Shown: positions 25,887 to 33,698 of the stretch, piece after piece
Position numbering within the stretch: position 1 is the first letter of the stretch
Layout: every line of letters begins with the position of its first letter
DNA from: Lacicoccus qingdaonensis
GTDB lineage: Bacteria; Bacillota; Bacilli; Staphylococcales; Salinicoccaceae
Assembly (NCBI RefSeq): GCF_900101075.1
Contig: NZ_FNFY01000019.1
Span: 1-49,802 of the forward strand
Direction: 5' to 3'
Length of the DNA: 49,802 bases
The notes under the pieces: model-generated
Seen by the model: only the letters and a program-made list of their open reading frames with translations
What the model was told of the DNA's origin: nothing
Database searches by the model: none
Position numbers and translations under genes: made by a program

Positions 25887-27470
25887 TTGAGTAAAGAAAA
25901 AGAACAGGAAGATCCTAAAAATACTAAGCGCAAACTTCCCGGCGAAGAGGATGCAAAGCTTGGCACCGTTTTCTGGGGAGCCGGCGGCGTCATTGCAATT
26001 GCAGCATTAATGGCAATGTTTTTCCCTGAAGCTGTGGAAAATGCATCTTACAGCATTTATGATACGATCGCACGTAATTTCAACTGGCTGTTTCTGATCA
26101 GTGTGTTCGGATTCGGCATGTTCCTATTATTCATGGCAATCTCACCTTACGGCCGTGTTAAACTCGGCCCGGATGATTCAAAACCTGAATTTTCATTCCG
26201 TTCATGGGTCGGCATGCTGTTCTCCAGCGGTCTCGGTGTCGGCCTCGTGTTCTACGGGGTCGCCGAACCGATGGAACACTTCATGATTGCACCTTTCCCC
26301 GGCGGAGAAGTCGAATCATATGAGGCGGCACGTACTGCCATGGGGTACTCATTCTTCCACTGGGGTATATCACAGTGGTCCATATTTGGTGTAGCAGGTC
26401 TGGCCATCGGCTACAGTCAGTACCGTAAAAAGAAAAACGGTATGGTTTCTACATCACTTGAACCGTTGTTCGGCCAGAATTATAACAAGACCTCAAGGAA
26501 GTTCATTGATATCCTTGCTGTTATTGCTACAGTGACGGGTATGGCAACTTCTATCGGTCTCGGTATCCTTCAGATGGATGGCGGATTGAACTTTGCTTTT
26601 AATATACCTTCCGGACCGGTCACTCAAATCGTACTGACTGTTCTGATGGTTACTCTCTTTTTATTCTCAACAATTACAGGTTTAAAAAGAGGTATTAAGT
26701 GGCTGAGTAACTTGAACATGGCGCTTGCGTTGATTTTAACAGTGTTTGTTATGTTCATGGGACCATTTACATTCATCATGGAAACTTTTGTTCTCGGTAT
26801 CGGGGACTACTTGAAGAGTTATGTCGGATACTCACTGAGAACCCAGCCGTATTCAGGCGAGACTTGGGTGCAGGAGTGGACAGTGTTCTACTGGGCATGG
26901 GTTATTGCCTGGAGTCCGTTTATCGGTTCATTCGTCGCCAGAGTATCCAAAGGACGTACGATAAGAGAATACGTGCTCGGTATACTGATTGTTCCACCGG
27001 TGCTGTCCTTCTTATGGATCGCTGCTCTTGGGGGAACAGCAATATACTCAGACTTGTTTAACGGCACTTCTATCGGTGAGATAGTACTGGATGACCAGAC
27101 TGCCGCATTATTTACAATGTTTGATACGCTGCCGATGAGTCAGATTACATCAGCACTTGCTATACTGTTAATCTTCACATTCCTTGTTACATCTGCAGAC
27201 TCTGCAACGTTTATCGTAGCGGGAATGACTTCAGGAAGCACTGAGAACCCTGCTTTACGCTTAAAGATTCTTTGGGGAATTCTGCTTGGGTTCTTAACAA
27301 TCACATTGATTCTTGCAGGTGGACTGAGCAGTTTGCAGGCCGCATCACTGCTTGCCGGACTGCCATTCACAGTCGTATTGATATTGATGATATTCTCAGT
27401 ATCCAAATCGCTCAGACGCGAATCGAATGAAGCGATGAAACGCCGTCCGAGAAAAACAAAACTTAAATAG
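25887..27470 (+). CDS. BCCT family osmolyte transporter (betaine/choline/carnitine type)
   Basis: This sodium- or proton-coupled carrier imports compatible solutes. The 527-residue protein has about 12 membrane helices, the GMATSIGLGILQ motif of the unwound first-repeat helix and the BCCT signature WTVFYWAWVIAWSPFIGSF with SKGRTIREY. The N-terminus (SKEKEQEDPKNTKRK) and C-terminus (MKRRPRKTKLK) are charged, as expected for osmosensing tails. I chose TTG 25887 because GGAGGG lies 7 nt upstream. An ATG at 25872 and the longer frame run through that site. The exact substrate cannot be told from sequence. Confidence 0.9.
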   Translation: MSKEKEQEDPKNTKRKLPGEEDAKLGTVFWGAGGVIAIAALMAMFFPEAVENASYSIYDTIARNFNWLFLISVFGFGMFLLFMAISPYGRVKLGPDDSKPEFSFRSWVGMLFSSGLGVGLVFYGVAEPMEHFMIAPFPGGEVESYEAARTAMGYSFFHWGISQWSIFGVAGLAIGYSQYRKKKNGMVSTSLEPLFGQNYNKTSRKFIDILAVIATVTGMATSIGLGILQMDGGLNFAFNIPSGPVTQIVLTVLMVTLFLFSTITGLKRGIKWLSNLNMALALILTVFVMFMGPFTFIMETFVLGIGDYLKSYVGYSLRTQPYSGETWVQEWTVFYWAWVIAWSPFIGSFVARVSKGRTIREYVLGILIVPPVLSFLWIAALGGTAIYSDLFNGTSIGEIVLDDQTAALFTMFDTLPMSQITSALAILLIFTFLVTSADSATFIVAGMTSGSTENPALRLKILWGILLGFLTITLILAGGLSSLQAASLLAGLPFTVVLILMIFSVSKSLRRESNEAMKRRPRKTKLK

Positions 27471-27486
27471 TTGTACAAAATATTAA

Positions 27487-27522
27487 ATGTCATTGGTATA
27501 CTATTGCCAATGACATTTTTTT
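27487..27522 (+). terminator. Intrinsic terminator between the BCCT gene and coaW
   Basis: ATGTCATTGG (27487-27496), a 10-nt loop, CCAATGACAT (27507-27516) and a T-run form a perfect 10-bp stem. The ribosome site of coaW begins directly after it, so coaW is either read through or has a promoter inside the BCCT gene. Confidence 0.85.
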
Positions 27523-27533
27523 GGGGGCATATT

Positions 27534-28334
27534 ATGAAAATAAGCATAGATGCCGGGGGCACTTTATTAAAAATTGTATATATGGAAAATGATGAAAGAG
27601 TATTCGACAAGGTGCCCGCTCTGGAGATCGACGACTTCATAGAAAAACTGAATAAAAACCATCCTGATGCCGATATTCATATCACAGGCGGGAAAGCGGA
27701 ATATATGAGCCGCAGGCTGAACCACGACGTGAATATCTCCATCGAATTCGATGCAACATACATCGGGTTGAAACAGCTGATGAATGAACAGGATTTACAT
27801 ATTGAACGTTTTGTCTACTTGAACGTCGGCACAGGCACTTCATTCCACCAGGCAGATGCGGACGGGCAGAAAAGAGCCGGCGGTTCCGGTGTCGGCGGCG
27901 GTACTCTGATGGGGCTGTCCTATCTTCTGACCGGCATTGATGATTTCGATGAGATTGTCAGCCTCGCCAAAGAAGGCAACCGTGATGAAATCGATTTGAA
28001 GGTCCACCACATATATGCCGGCGACGCATCACCGATACCCGGCGACCTGACTGCAAGTAATTTTGGCAATGTCAAATCCGGTGACCGAAAAATCGTCAGA
28101 CACGCGGATGAGCTGCAGGCTGTGATTGCACTTGTCGCTGAAACCGTCAGCACGATCGGTATCAACCTGGCGGACGGCTTTGAAACTGAAGATATCGTCT
28201 TCATCGGCTCCACAATAAGGAATAACGATGTAATGATGGATATCATCAATAGATATGTATCATTGAAAGGCATGCAGCCGCACATCATTAAAAACGGCGA
28301 GTTCTCCGGTGCACTGGGTGCCATGTATGTGTGA
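27534..28334 (+). CDS. coaW: Type II pantothenate kinase
   Basis: The enzyme phosphorylates pantothenate, the first step of coenzyme A synthesis. Type II kinases are characteristic of staphylococci and resist CoA feedback. The 266-residue ASKHA-fold protein has the phosphate loop IDAGGTLLKI at 5-14, ITGGKAEYM, NVGTGTSFHQ and the glycine-rich GGSGVGGGTLMGLSYLL. ATG 27534 follows TTGGGGG; the upstream open frame covers the terminator. Confidence 0.95.
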   Translation: MKISIDAGGTLLKIVYMENDERVFDKVPALEIDDFIEKLNKNHPDADIHITGGKAEYMSRRLNHDVNISIEFDATYIGLKQLMNEQDLHIERFVYLNVGTGTSFHQADADGQKRAGGSGVGGGTLMGLSYLLTGIDDFDEIVSLAKEGNRDEIDLKVHHIYAGDASPIPGDLTASNFGNVKSGDRKIVRHADELQAVIALVAETVSTIGINLADGFETEDIVFIGSTIRNNDVMMDIINRYVSLKGMQPHIIKNGEFSGALGAMYV

Positions 28335-28407
28335 AACATACACCATCTGGTATTTGGCTGCAGAGTGTTTTAAAATGTAATCATAGGATAATGATGAGGG
28401 GGATTGG

Positions 28408-29025
28408 ATGAAGCTCTTACTTTTACTCATTACAACACCACTGTTTTTGATTTCATGTTTAAGTACGATTACAGGAAATAATCCCAATGACCTTGAAACG
28501 ACGGAAAACGACACTGAGGAAGTTGAAGAGCCGGAAGACACTGAGGAAATGGAAGAAGAGACAGAACCGCCCGAAGTGGAGCCGGTCAACATCACTTCCG
28601 ATGCGTTCATCTCAAACTTCTTTTCGGCAAGCTACGAATACCGCACAATCTCAATCGGTTCCAGTTATGATTACATGGTCAATGCTCTCGGAGAGCCGGA
28701 AGGCAGCGGGGAACTTACGGATGGCACATACTACCATTACGAACATATTGCCTTTAACTTCCCTGAATCAGCCGATGATACAGATACTTCTGAACTAAGG
28801 GCGGACGGCATCATCATTTTCCCGGAAGAGTTCTCAAAAATGGACGCTGTGGAAAATTACGGCTGGCCGACAGTGGATGACACTTCAAACTTCAGAATGA
28901 TGTATGACAGTGACCCTGATAACGGCTACTATGTCATGATGACGTACGATCAGCAGGACTATATACAGGAAATCATGCTTCACAGTGAGAACTTCGAAGA
29001 CACATCACTGAGTGAAGATGACTGA
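28408..29025 (+). CDS. Lipoprotein with acidic spacer, unknown function
   Basis: The 205-residue protein has a type II signal peptide with lipobox LISC (Cys17) and then a low-complexity Glu/Thr/Pro spacer (about 25-62). A small alpha/beta domain follows with SIGSSYDYMVNALGEPEG, a pattern seen in YjgB/DUF4309-like and BLIP-like secreted domains. That family assignment is tentative. The ribosome site GAGGGGG lies 8 nt before ATG. It lies alone between coaW and a convergent osmC gene. Confidence 0.75.
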   Translation: MKLLLLLITTPLFLISCLSTITGNNPNDLETTENDTEEVEEPEDTEEMEEETEPPEVEPVNITSDAFISNFFSASYEYRTISIGSSYDYMVNALGEPEGSGELTDGTYYHYEHIAFNFPESADDTDTSELRADGIIIFPEEFSKMDAVENYGWPTVDDTSNFRMMYDSDPDNGYYVMMTYDQQDYIQEIMLHSENFEDTSLSEDD

Positions 29026-29027
29026 TA

Positions 29028-29070
29028 TAAAAAGTGCTTCCGGATTTTAATTTCCGGAAGCACTTTTTTA
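29028..29070. terminator. Bidirectional terminator between the lipoprotein gene and osmC
   Basis: AAAAGTGCTTCCGGA and its complement, separated by an 8-nt AT loop, give a 15-bp stem with T-runs on both strands. It serves the convergent lipoprotein gene (+) and the OsmC gene (-). Confidence 0.92.
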
Positions 29071-29484
29071 AATTTCCCTGCCGTTCAATACTGCTTTTGT
29101 TGTAAACTCTGCATTCAATGAATTGACTGCTGAACAGTATTTTTCATGGGACAGTTTCACTGCTCGTTTCAGGACTTTTTCAGGGATATCCCCGTCAACT
29201 TTCACTATGATTTCTATGTCAGTGAAGCGTTTCGGTTCAATCTCTGCACGCTCACCGTCAAGTTCAAGCTCAAGCTCTTCCACGTTGTCCATATGGTGTC
29301 TCATTATGACACACAGATCGATGCCCATGCAGCCGGCCACGCCGTGCAGCACCATCTCCATCGGTGAAGGTGCGCTGCCGGAGCCGCCCGCTTCTTTTTT
29401 TGCATCCATATTGACTGTATGCCCCGAGACATCTGCTGTTGATTCAAAAGAAATATTTCCCTGCCATTTCGTGTTTACTTTCAT
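29068..29484 (-). CDS. OsmC/Ohr family peroxiredoxin-like protein
   Basis: This 138-residue cytosolic protein has the OsmC fold with GGSGSAPSPMEMVLHGVAGC and a second cysteine in EKYCSAVNSL near residue 117. The Cys52 and the distal Cys form the redox pair used by OsmC proteins to reduce organic hydroperoxides. The sequence is closer to the YhfA-like OsmC subfamily (CMGIDLCVIM) than to Ohr. ATG 29484 follows TGGAGG; an upstream in-frame start is not needed. It starts 37 bp downstream of the Nramp-like gene. Confidence 0.85.
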   Translation of the reverse strand: MKVNTKWQGNISFESTADVSGHTVNMDAKKEAGGSGSAPSPMEMVLHGVAGCMGIDLCVIMRHHMDNVEELELELDGERAEIEPKRFTDIEIIVKVDGDIPEKVLKRAVKLSHEKYCSAVNSLNAEFTTKAVLNGREI

Positions 29485-29521
29485 TACAATTCCTCCACTT
29501 GATCTTCTATACAATACTGTA

Positions 29522-30742
29522 CTAGATAAATGCCTTCACTGCATCAATCAGACTGTAAGCCCCTAAAAATGTAACGCCTGCTGTAATGATCCAACCCAGT
29601 ACATTTAACCCTCCGGCATTTTTGAATTCTCCCATCAGACCTTTCTTATTGATTACAATCATGATGAATATTGCGATGAGCGGCAGTATTATTCCATTCA
29701 GTGCCTGGGCAATCAGCAATACCTCCAGCGGTTCAAATCCGATTGCCGAAGTGATGATACCAATGATGATGACAATCGCGAAAATCAATTTATATTTCCT
29801 GTTTTGAAAGCCGCCTTTCCAGTGCATGAAGCTGCTCACGGTTGCAGCCGCCCCCATCGGTGAGGCAATTGCAGATGAAAACCCAGCAGCAAACAGACCG
29901 ACACTGATAAATATAGGCGCGAGTCCGCCCATCAGCGGCTCGAGAGGTGCTGCTAGCTCTACGACGCTGGTCACTTCAGTCCCTTGTATTAAAGCACCTG
30001 CAGTAATCAAAATGGCTGCAGTGATCAGACCACCTGCTGAAATCATCAATATTGTATCAAACCTCATATCGGACAGTTTATCTGTATCTCCCCATTTTTC
30101 GCTCGCAGTCTGCGCATGTATGAAGAAGTTATAAGGCACGACTGTCGTCCCGATCAACGCGATGACCATCAGAATAGAACCGCTTGGAATCCCGGGTACA
30201 AAAGCACCTTGCAGCAGTTCAAGTATGTCGGGTCCGGCTATGAACATTGTTGTGACGAATATGATCCCCATAAGGATCACGAAAAAGATCATCAGTTTCT
30301 CGACGATTTTATAGCCGCCGGTCAATGCAAGGATTAAGATGATGACACCGAGAATCGGTGCGACGATGTTTTCCGGCACATCGAATAAGTATGACACTCC
30401 AAGTGATGTACCGAGCAGATCACCGCTGATATAAGCGGCACAACCGATGGCGACGGCAATCATTATGATATAGACTGAAGCAAATTTAAGTATCTTATTA
30501 TCGAAAAGCTCCCTGATATTCTCTCCGAGACCCTGCTTTGTAACGACACCGATTCTTGCAACCATCTCCTGTAGGATAATCGTGGCGACAATCGCAAATA
30601 TGACCGCCCACAGCAGCGCGAAGCCGAAACCCGCACCGGCCCTTGTCGCTGTTGTCACGGTGCCCGGTCCGATGAATGATGCCGTAATAATTGCACCCGG
30701 ACCGATCTCCTTAAGTTTTTGTATGAATCTTGAAGCATTCAT
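29522..30742 (-). CDS. Nramp-like transporter with non-canonical metal site
   Basis: The 406-residue protein has about 11 membrane helices in the Nramp (LeuT-like) arrangement. The first helix should read DPGN but here reads GPGT (25-28), and the helix 6 motif MPH is VPY (202-204, followed by NFFIHA). These residues coordinate Mn2+ or Fe2+ in true MntH proteins, so the substrate is probably different. Similar GPGT-type proteins such as Bacillus YcsG exist. ATG 30742 follows AAAGGGG. It lies downstream of a ureohydrolase gene that ends in a terminator. Confidence 0.85.
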   Translation of the reverse strand: MNASRFIQKLKEIGPGAIITASFIGPGTVTTATRAGAGFGFALLWAVIFAIVATIILQEMVARIGVVTKQGLGENIRELFDNKILKFASVYIIMIAVAIGCAAYISGDLLGTSLGVSYLFDVPENIVAPILGVIILILALTGGYKIVEKLMIFFVILMGIIFVTTMFIAGPDILELLQGAFVPGIPSGSILMVIALIGTTVVPYNFFIHAQTASEKWGDTDKLSDMRFDTILMISAGGLITAAILITAGALIQGTEVTSVVELAAPLEPLMGGLAPIFISVGLFAAGFSSAIASPMGAAATVSSFMHWKGGFQNRKYKLIFAIVIIIGIITSAIGFEPLEVLLIAQALNGIILPLIAIFIMIVINKKGLMGEFKNAGGLNVLGWIITAGVTFLGAYSLIDAVKAFI

Positions 30743-30763
30743 TTTATCATCCCCTTTTGTTTA

Positions 30764-30790
30764 TAAAAAAACAGGAGGTCACCCCTGTTT
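30764..30790 (-). terminator. Intrinsic terminator after the ureohydrolase gene
   Basis: On the minus strand AACAGG, an 8-nt loop, CCTGTT and seven T overlap the stop codon of the upstream gene. The stem is short, so efficiency is uncertain and read-through to the Nramp-like gene is possible. Confidence 0.6.
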
Positions 30791-31733
30791 ATTTGTGGTG
30801 ACCTCCATCAATATGACCTGCCAGTACATAGAGCACTGCAGTTGAAACAAAATGCGCAGAATTCTGATTGGCATCCTGCATCGGATACACTTCGACATAG
30901 TCCATACCGCACAGACCGCGTTTACCGAATTCATAAATCATCGTCAATAACTCATACGAATTCAATCCATTGCCGTCCACCGGACCGCCTGGATTAAAAG
31001 CAAAATCTAGAACGTCGCTGCAGATCGTCAAGTAGACGACATCGACATCTTTTGCAGCCATATCGTATATTTCATTGGCATATGCTTTCAAGTCGCTCTG
31101 CTCACGGATATCATTGATCGTCAAAGTCACTGCACCCGCTTCTTTTGCAGCCTTGCCGTTTTCCGGCTTGTTGCGCGGTCCTTTGATGCCTGCGTGGATC
31201 AGACTTTCATTCCTCACGCCTTCAGTTTCGTATAACCTCTTGAACGGTGTACTGCGGGCATACTTGTCCCCATGGTAATCTTCATAGTTGTCATAATGGG
31301 AATCCAGGTGGATGATGCCCACTTTTTTGCCTGTATTGGTCAGTGCCTTGACAATCGGATAGGACACACTGTGGTCGCCGCCGATACCGACAAGAAATTT
31401 GCCGCTGTTCCAAAGTTTTTCTGTGAACTGCTCGATGATCCCCACCGTTTCAGGAACGTTGTGCGGATTGACAGCGACATCACCGACGTCACCAAAGCTC
31501 AAATGGTCCTCTACGTTTATATGATCGAGTTCCGGTAAGTAAGTACTGTATCTCTCTGAAGACAGACGGATTTGTTTAGGGCCGAGTTCCACCCCAGTAT
31601 AATCTCCCCATGTACTTGAAGCTTCCCATGGTACGCCATAGAACAGTACATCCGTATTATAGTCATCTGTCTCTGTTAAATTTTTTGCTCCGAGCATCGG
31701 CGGTGTGTTGCCGTAAATGTTTTTTTCTGCCAC
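30789..31733 (-). CDS. Ureohydrolase family protein (arginase/agmatinase/formimidoylglutamase superfamily)
   Basis: The 314-residue protein has the manganese-hydrolase fold: GIGGDHS (116-122), HLDSHYD (142-148), LTICSDVLDFAFNPGG (235-250) and GMDYVEVYP. Two active-site positions differ from arginase and agmatinase. The first Asp of the usual DxD in the third motif is Cys238, and the HGTPF histidine is replaced in ARSTPF (160-164). Formimidoylglutamases, as I recall them from staphylococci, have a similar TIC-D motif, so HutG-like activity is one option. No hut genes are nearby. It starts at GTG 31733 after AAAGGAG. Substrate unknown. Confidence 0.8.
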   Translation of the reverse strand: MAEKNIYGNTPPMLGAKNLTETDDYNTDVLFYGVPWEASSTWGDYTGVELGPKQIRLSSERYSTYLPELDHINVEDHLSFGDVGDVAVNPHNVPETVGIIEQFTEKLWNSGKFLVGIGGDHSVSYPIVKALTNTGKKVGIIHLDSHYDNYEDYHGDKYARSTPFKRLYETEGVRNESLIHAGIKGPRNKPENGKAAKEAGAVTLTINDIREQSDLKAYANEIYDMAAKDVDVVYLTICSDVLDFAFNPGGPVDGNGLNSYELLTMIYEFGKRGLCGMDYVEVYPMQDANQNSAHFVSTAVLYVLAGHIDGGHHK

Positions 31734-31835
31734 TGAAAGAACACTCCTTTAATTTTTTCATAGTATAACCAATATACCTATCAATTAACCTAATATTAAA
31801 TATATAAACCCGCTCAATAAAATCTTCCGCTATCA

Positions 31836-32183
31836 TCAATCTGCTTCTGCAACGGCTTCATCATAGGCTTCCAAAGCTTTCCCGCTGTAAACCATTCCTG
31901 GTCCTCCGCCCATGACGATGGAAACTTCCGCTATCTCGGCAATTTCCTGTCTCGATGCACCCAGGGCCACCAATTTATTGACATGGTTGCCGATACATCC
32001 TTCACATTTGTCTGCGATAGCATACGTAAGCGCGATAAATTCTTTCGTCTTTTTATCAAGTACCCCTTCGGCATAGGCACTGTTCTGCAGCTTTTTATAT
32101 TGTCTCATCGTTTCCGGAACAGTTTCCTGAATGCGTTTGGTATTCGCCTGGGCCCTTGTGTTCAGCTCTTTCCATGCTGACAT
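31836..32183 (-). CDS. Carboxymuconolactone decarboxylase family protein (AhpD-like)
   Basis: This 115-residue all-helical protein has the CEGCIGNHV motif at 60-68 (Cys60, Cys63, His67), the thiol-disulphide site of AhpD-like proteins. It probably takes part in peroxide or thiol stress rather than lactone decarboxylation. GGGAGGGG stands before ATG 32183. It may form an operon with the ureohydrolase gene, though 102 bp of AT-rich sequence separate them. Confidence 0.85.
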   Translation of the reverse strand: MSAWKELNTRAQANTKRIQETVPETMRQYKKLQNSAYAEGVLDKKTKEFIALTYAIADKCEGCIGNHVNKLVALGASRQEIAEIAEVSIVMGGGPGMVYSGKALEAYDEAVAEAD

Positions 32184-32261
32184 GTGATCACCCCTCCCAT
32201 TTTCTTTCTTTTTAAAACATTTTTACATATTAAATATAACAATGAAAATTTGAAAAGTGAA

Positions 32262-32289
32262 TTGACAACCGTTTTAAATGATGTATGAT
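32262..32289 (+). promoter_or_regulatory. Sigma-A promoter of the DUF6176 gene
   Basis: TTGACA (32262-32267) and TATGAT (32284-32289) are 16 bp apart, about 33 bp before the start codon. This is one of the best consensus promoters in the window, so the gene is probably well expressed unless repressed. Confidence 0.7.
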
Positions 32290-32321
32290 GGTGAAAGTGA
32301 ATTTGAAGAGGAGGCTTGAAA

Positions 32322-32699
32322 ATGCAGGTAGAGTTGACAAAATTTCGTATAAAACAAGGCAAAAGCGAACTGGTAGATGAGTGGATGGAGTTTCTGAATG
32401 ACAACATGCAGGATGCACTGCTTTCACTGGACGGTGAAAAAATGTTTGTCGAAACGATTATGCGTGATACTGTAGGAGATCGTGAGTATCTCTACTGGTA
32501 TTCAATTCAAGCTGACGATGGCGACACCAACACAGAAGTTGCCGAGTGCATCGACCGCAGACACGTTTCTTATTGGAACAGATGCATCGATAAGGCATAC
32601 CGCCCGAGAAACTTGCAAAATGAAGTCGTCATGATCCCGAAGCGTATCAAAAGCTATATGCAGCACCTTGAAAATGAAGATAAAGCTGCCACAGTATAA
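32322..32699 (+). CDS. DUF6176 family protein
   Basis: This 125-residue soluble protein begins MQVELTKFRIKQGKSELVDEW and has the conserved ETIMRDTVGDREYLYWYSIQ core, a pattern I associate with DUF6176. The ferredoxin-like ABM monooxygenase fold is a possibility because of the beta-strand order, but no catalytic residues can be named. ATG 32322 follows AGAGGAGG. It stands alone, with its own promoter and terminator. Function unknown. Confidence 0.7.
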   Translation: MQVELTKFRIKQGKSELVDEWMEFLNDNMQDALLSLDGEKMFVETIMRDTVGDREYLYWYSIQADDGDTNTEVAECIDRRHVSYWNRCIDKAYRPRNLQNEVVMIPKRIKSYMQHLENEDKAATV

Positions 32700-32708
32700 A
32701 TAAAGCAA

Positions 32709-32747
32709 CAAAAAGGTACAAAATCCAATTGATTTTGTACCTTTTTC
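32709..32747. terminator. Bidirectional terminator after the DUF6176 gene
   Basis: AAAAGGTACAAAATC and its complement around CAATT form a 13- to 15-bp stem with T-runs on both strands, between convergent genes. Confidence 0.9.
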
Positions 32748-32759
32748 CTTCATATATGA

Positions 32760-32960
32760 TTACTTATCATTTTCCCGGTCAACTTCAGAATGCCGTTTAA
32801 ACTTCACAAACAGCATTATAAATAAAGAAATCAGGGAAAGTATCAATATCGTACTGGCCACCGCGTTGAACGCAAAGCTCTCCGGGAAGAAAGATATTCC
32901 TGTAAATATTAAAACAAATCCCAGCAGAACACCGCCGCCTACCATAAATATGGATTTCAT
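32760..32960 (-). CDS. Small two-helix membrane protein, unknown
   Basis: The 66-residue protein has two hydrophobic segments (about 3-22 and 33-52) and a charged C-terminus (KFKRHSEVDRENDK). I do not recognise the family. The ATG at 32960 is preferred over an upstream TTG, but the ribosome site is weak (AAGGTTGAG). It follows the GNAT gene by 46 bp on the same strand and ends at a bidirectional terminator. Confidence 0.55.
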   Translation of the reverse strand: MKSIFMVGGGVLLGFVLIFTGISFFPESFAFNAVASTILILSLISLFIMLFVKFKRHSEVDRENDK

Positions 32961-33006
32961 ATTACATCTCAACCTTCAATCTAGTATTAACTGCATCTGC
33001 AACGAC

Positions 33007-33513
33007 TTATTTGACAAATTTTGCCATCTGGATCAGGTCTGTATAGCCGTCCCTCAGCTTTACCTGATCTTTCTGTCTGCCTTCCTGGACGAAGCCCAGT
33101 CTTTCGTAAAACCGTATGGCACCCTCATTATTGGAAAATACATCGAGTACAATCTTTTCAAGTACCGTACTTTCTTCTGCATGTCTGATTGCCCGGTCGA
33201 TCAGCTCGGTACCGATACCGTGACCTGCATACTGCGGCTGCAGACTGACGCCGAACTGGCAGACATGTTCAAACTTTTTACGCGGATTTTGTCTTAAATT
33301 CAAAATCCCGACTATACGGCCGTCCACTTCCACAACCAGCCCAAGATCTTCCTTCGTCAAAGAAGTGATATTATTTTCCTGCTTATCAAGCGGGAGGCCT
33401 CTGTCTTCCATGGGAGTGGCAAGTGTATCCGGGTATGCTTCAGTCACAATTTCCTTATGTTCGATAATCTGTTCTGCATCTTCAATTTCAGGTTTTCTAA
33501 TAATATATTCCAT
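33007..33513 (-). CDS. GNAT family N-acetyltransferase
   Basis: This 168-residue single-domain GNAT protein starts with IIRKPEIEDAEQIIE, has the CoA loop QYAGHGIGTELIDRAI and the C-terminal NNEGAIRFYERLGF. The layout is that of small-molecule or ribosomal-protein acetyltransferases. No substrate can be assigned. It is the first gene of a two-gene unit with the small membrane protein. Confidence 0.85.
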   Translation of the reverse strand: MEYIIRKPEIEDAEQIIEHKEIVTEAYPDTLATPMEDRGLPLDKQENNITSLTKEDLGLVVEVDGRIVGILNLRQNPRKKFEHVCQFGVSLQPQYAGHGIGTELIDRAIRHAEESTVLEKIVLDVFSNNEGAIRFYERLGFVQEGRQKDQVKLRDGYTDLIQMAKFVK

Positions 33514-33698
33514 GCCGACTCTCCTATCCCATTGTACTATTATTTCAATTTTATCACGTGAAAAATTTATTACAATTTAATTGTTTGCAGACATATTTTT
33601 CGTAACTTTTTTATCCTGTCTTTACTGCAAATGACTGGACTTTGAAAATCCGCTCGTACACAATAAATATATCAATTTACTTATGGAGGAATTTTCAG

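Noticed and set aside
31734-31835. Guanidine riboswitch upstream of the ureohydrolase gene
   Set aside because: The 102-bp AT-rich gap has none of the conserved GC-rich guanidine riboswitch elements that I could recognise.
32162-32427. Open frames antisense to the DUF6176 gene start
   Set aside because: They overlap a clear promoter, ribosome site and conserved gene on the other strand.
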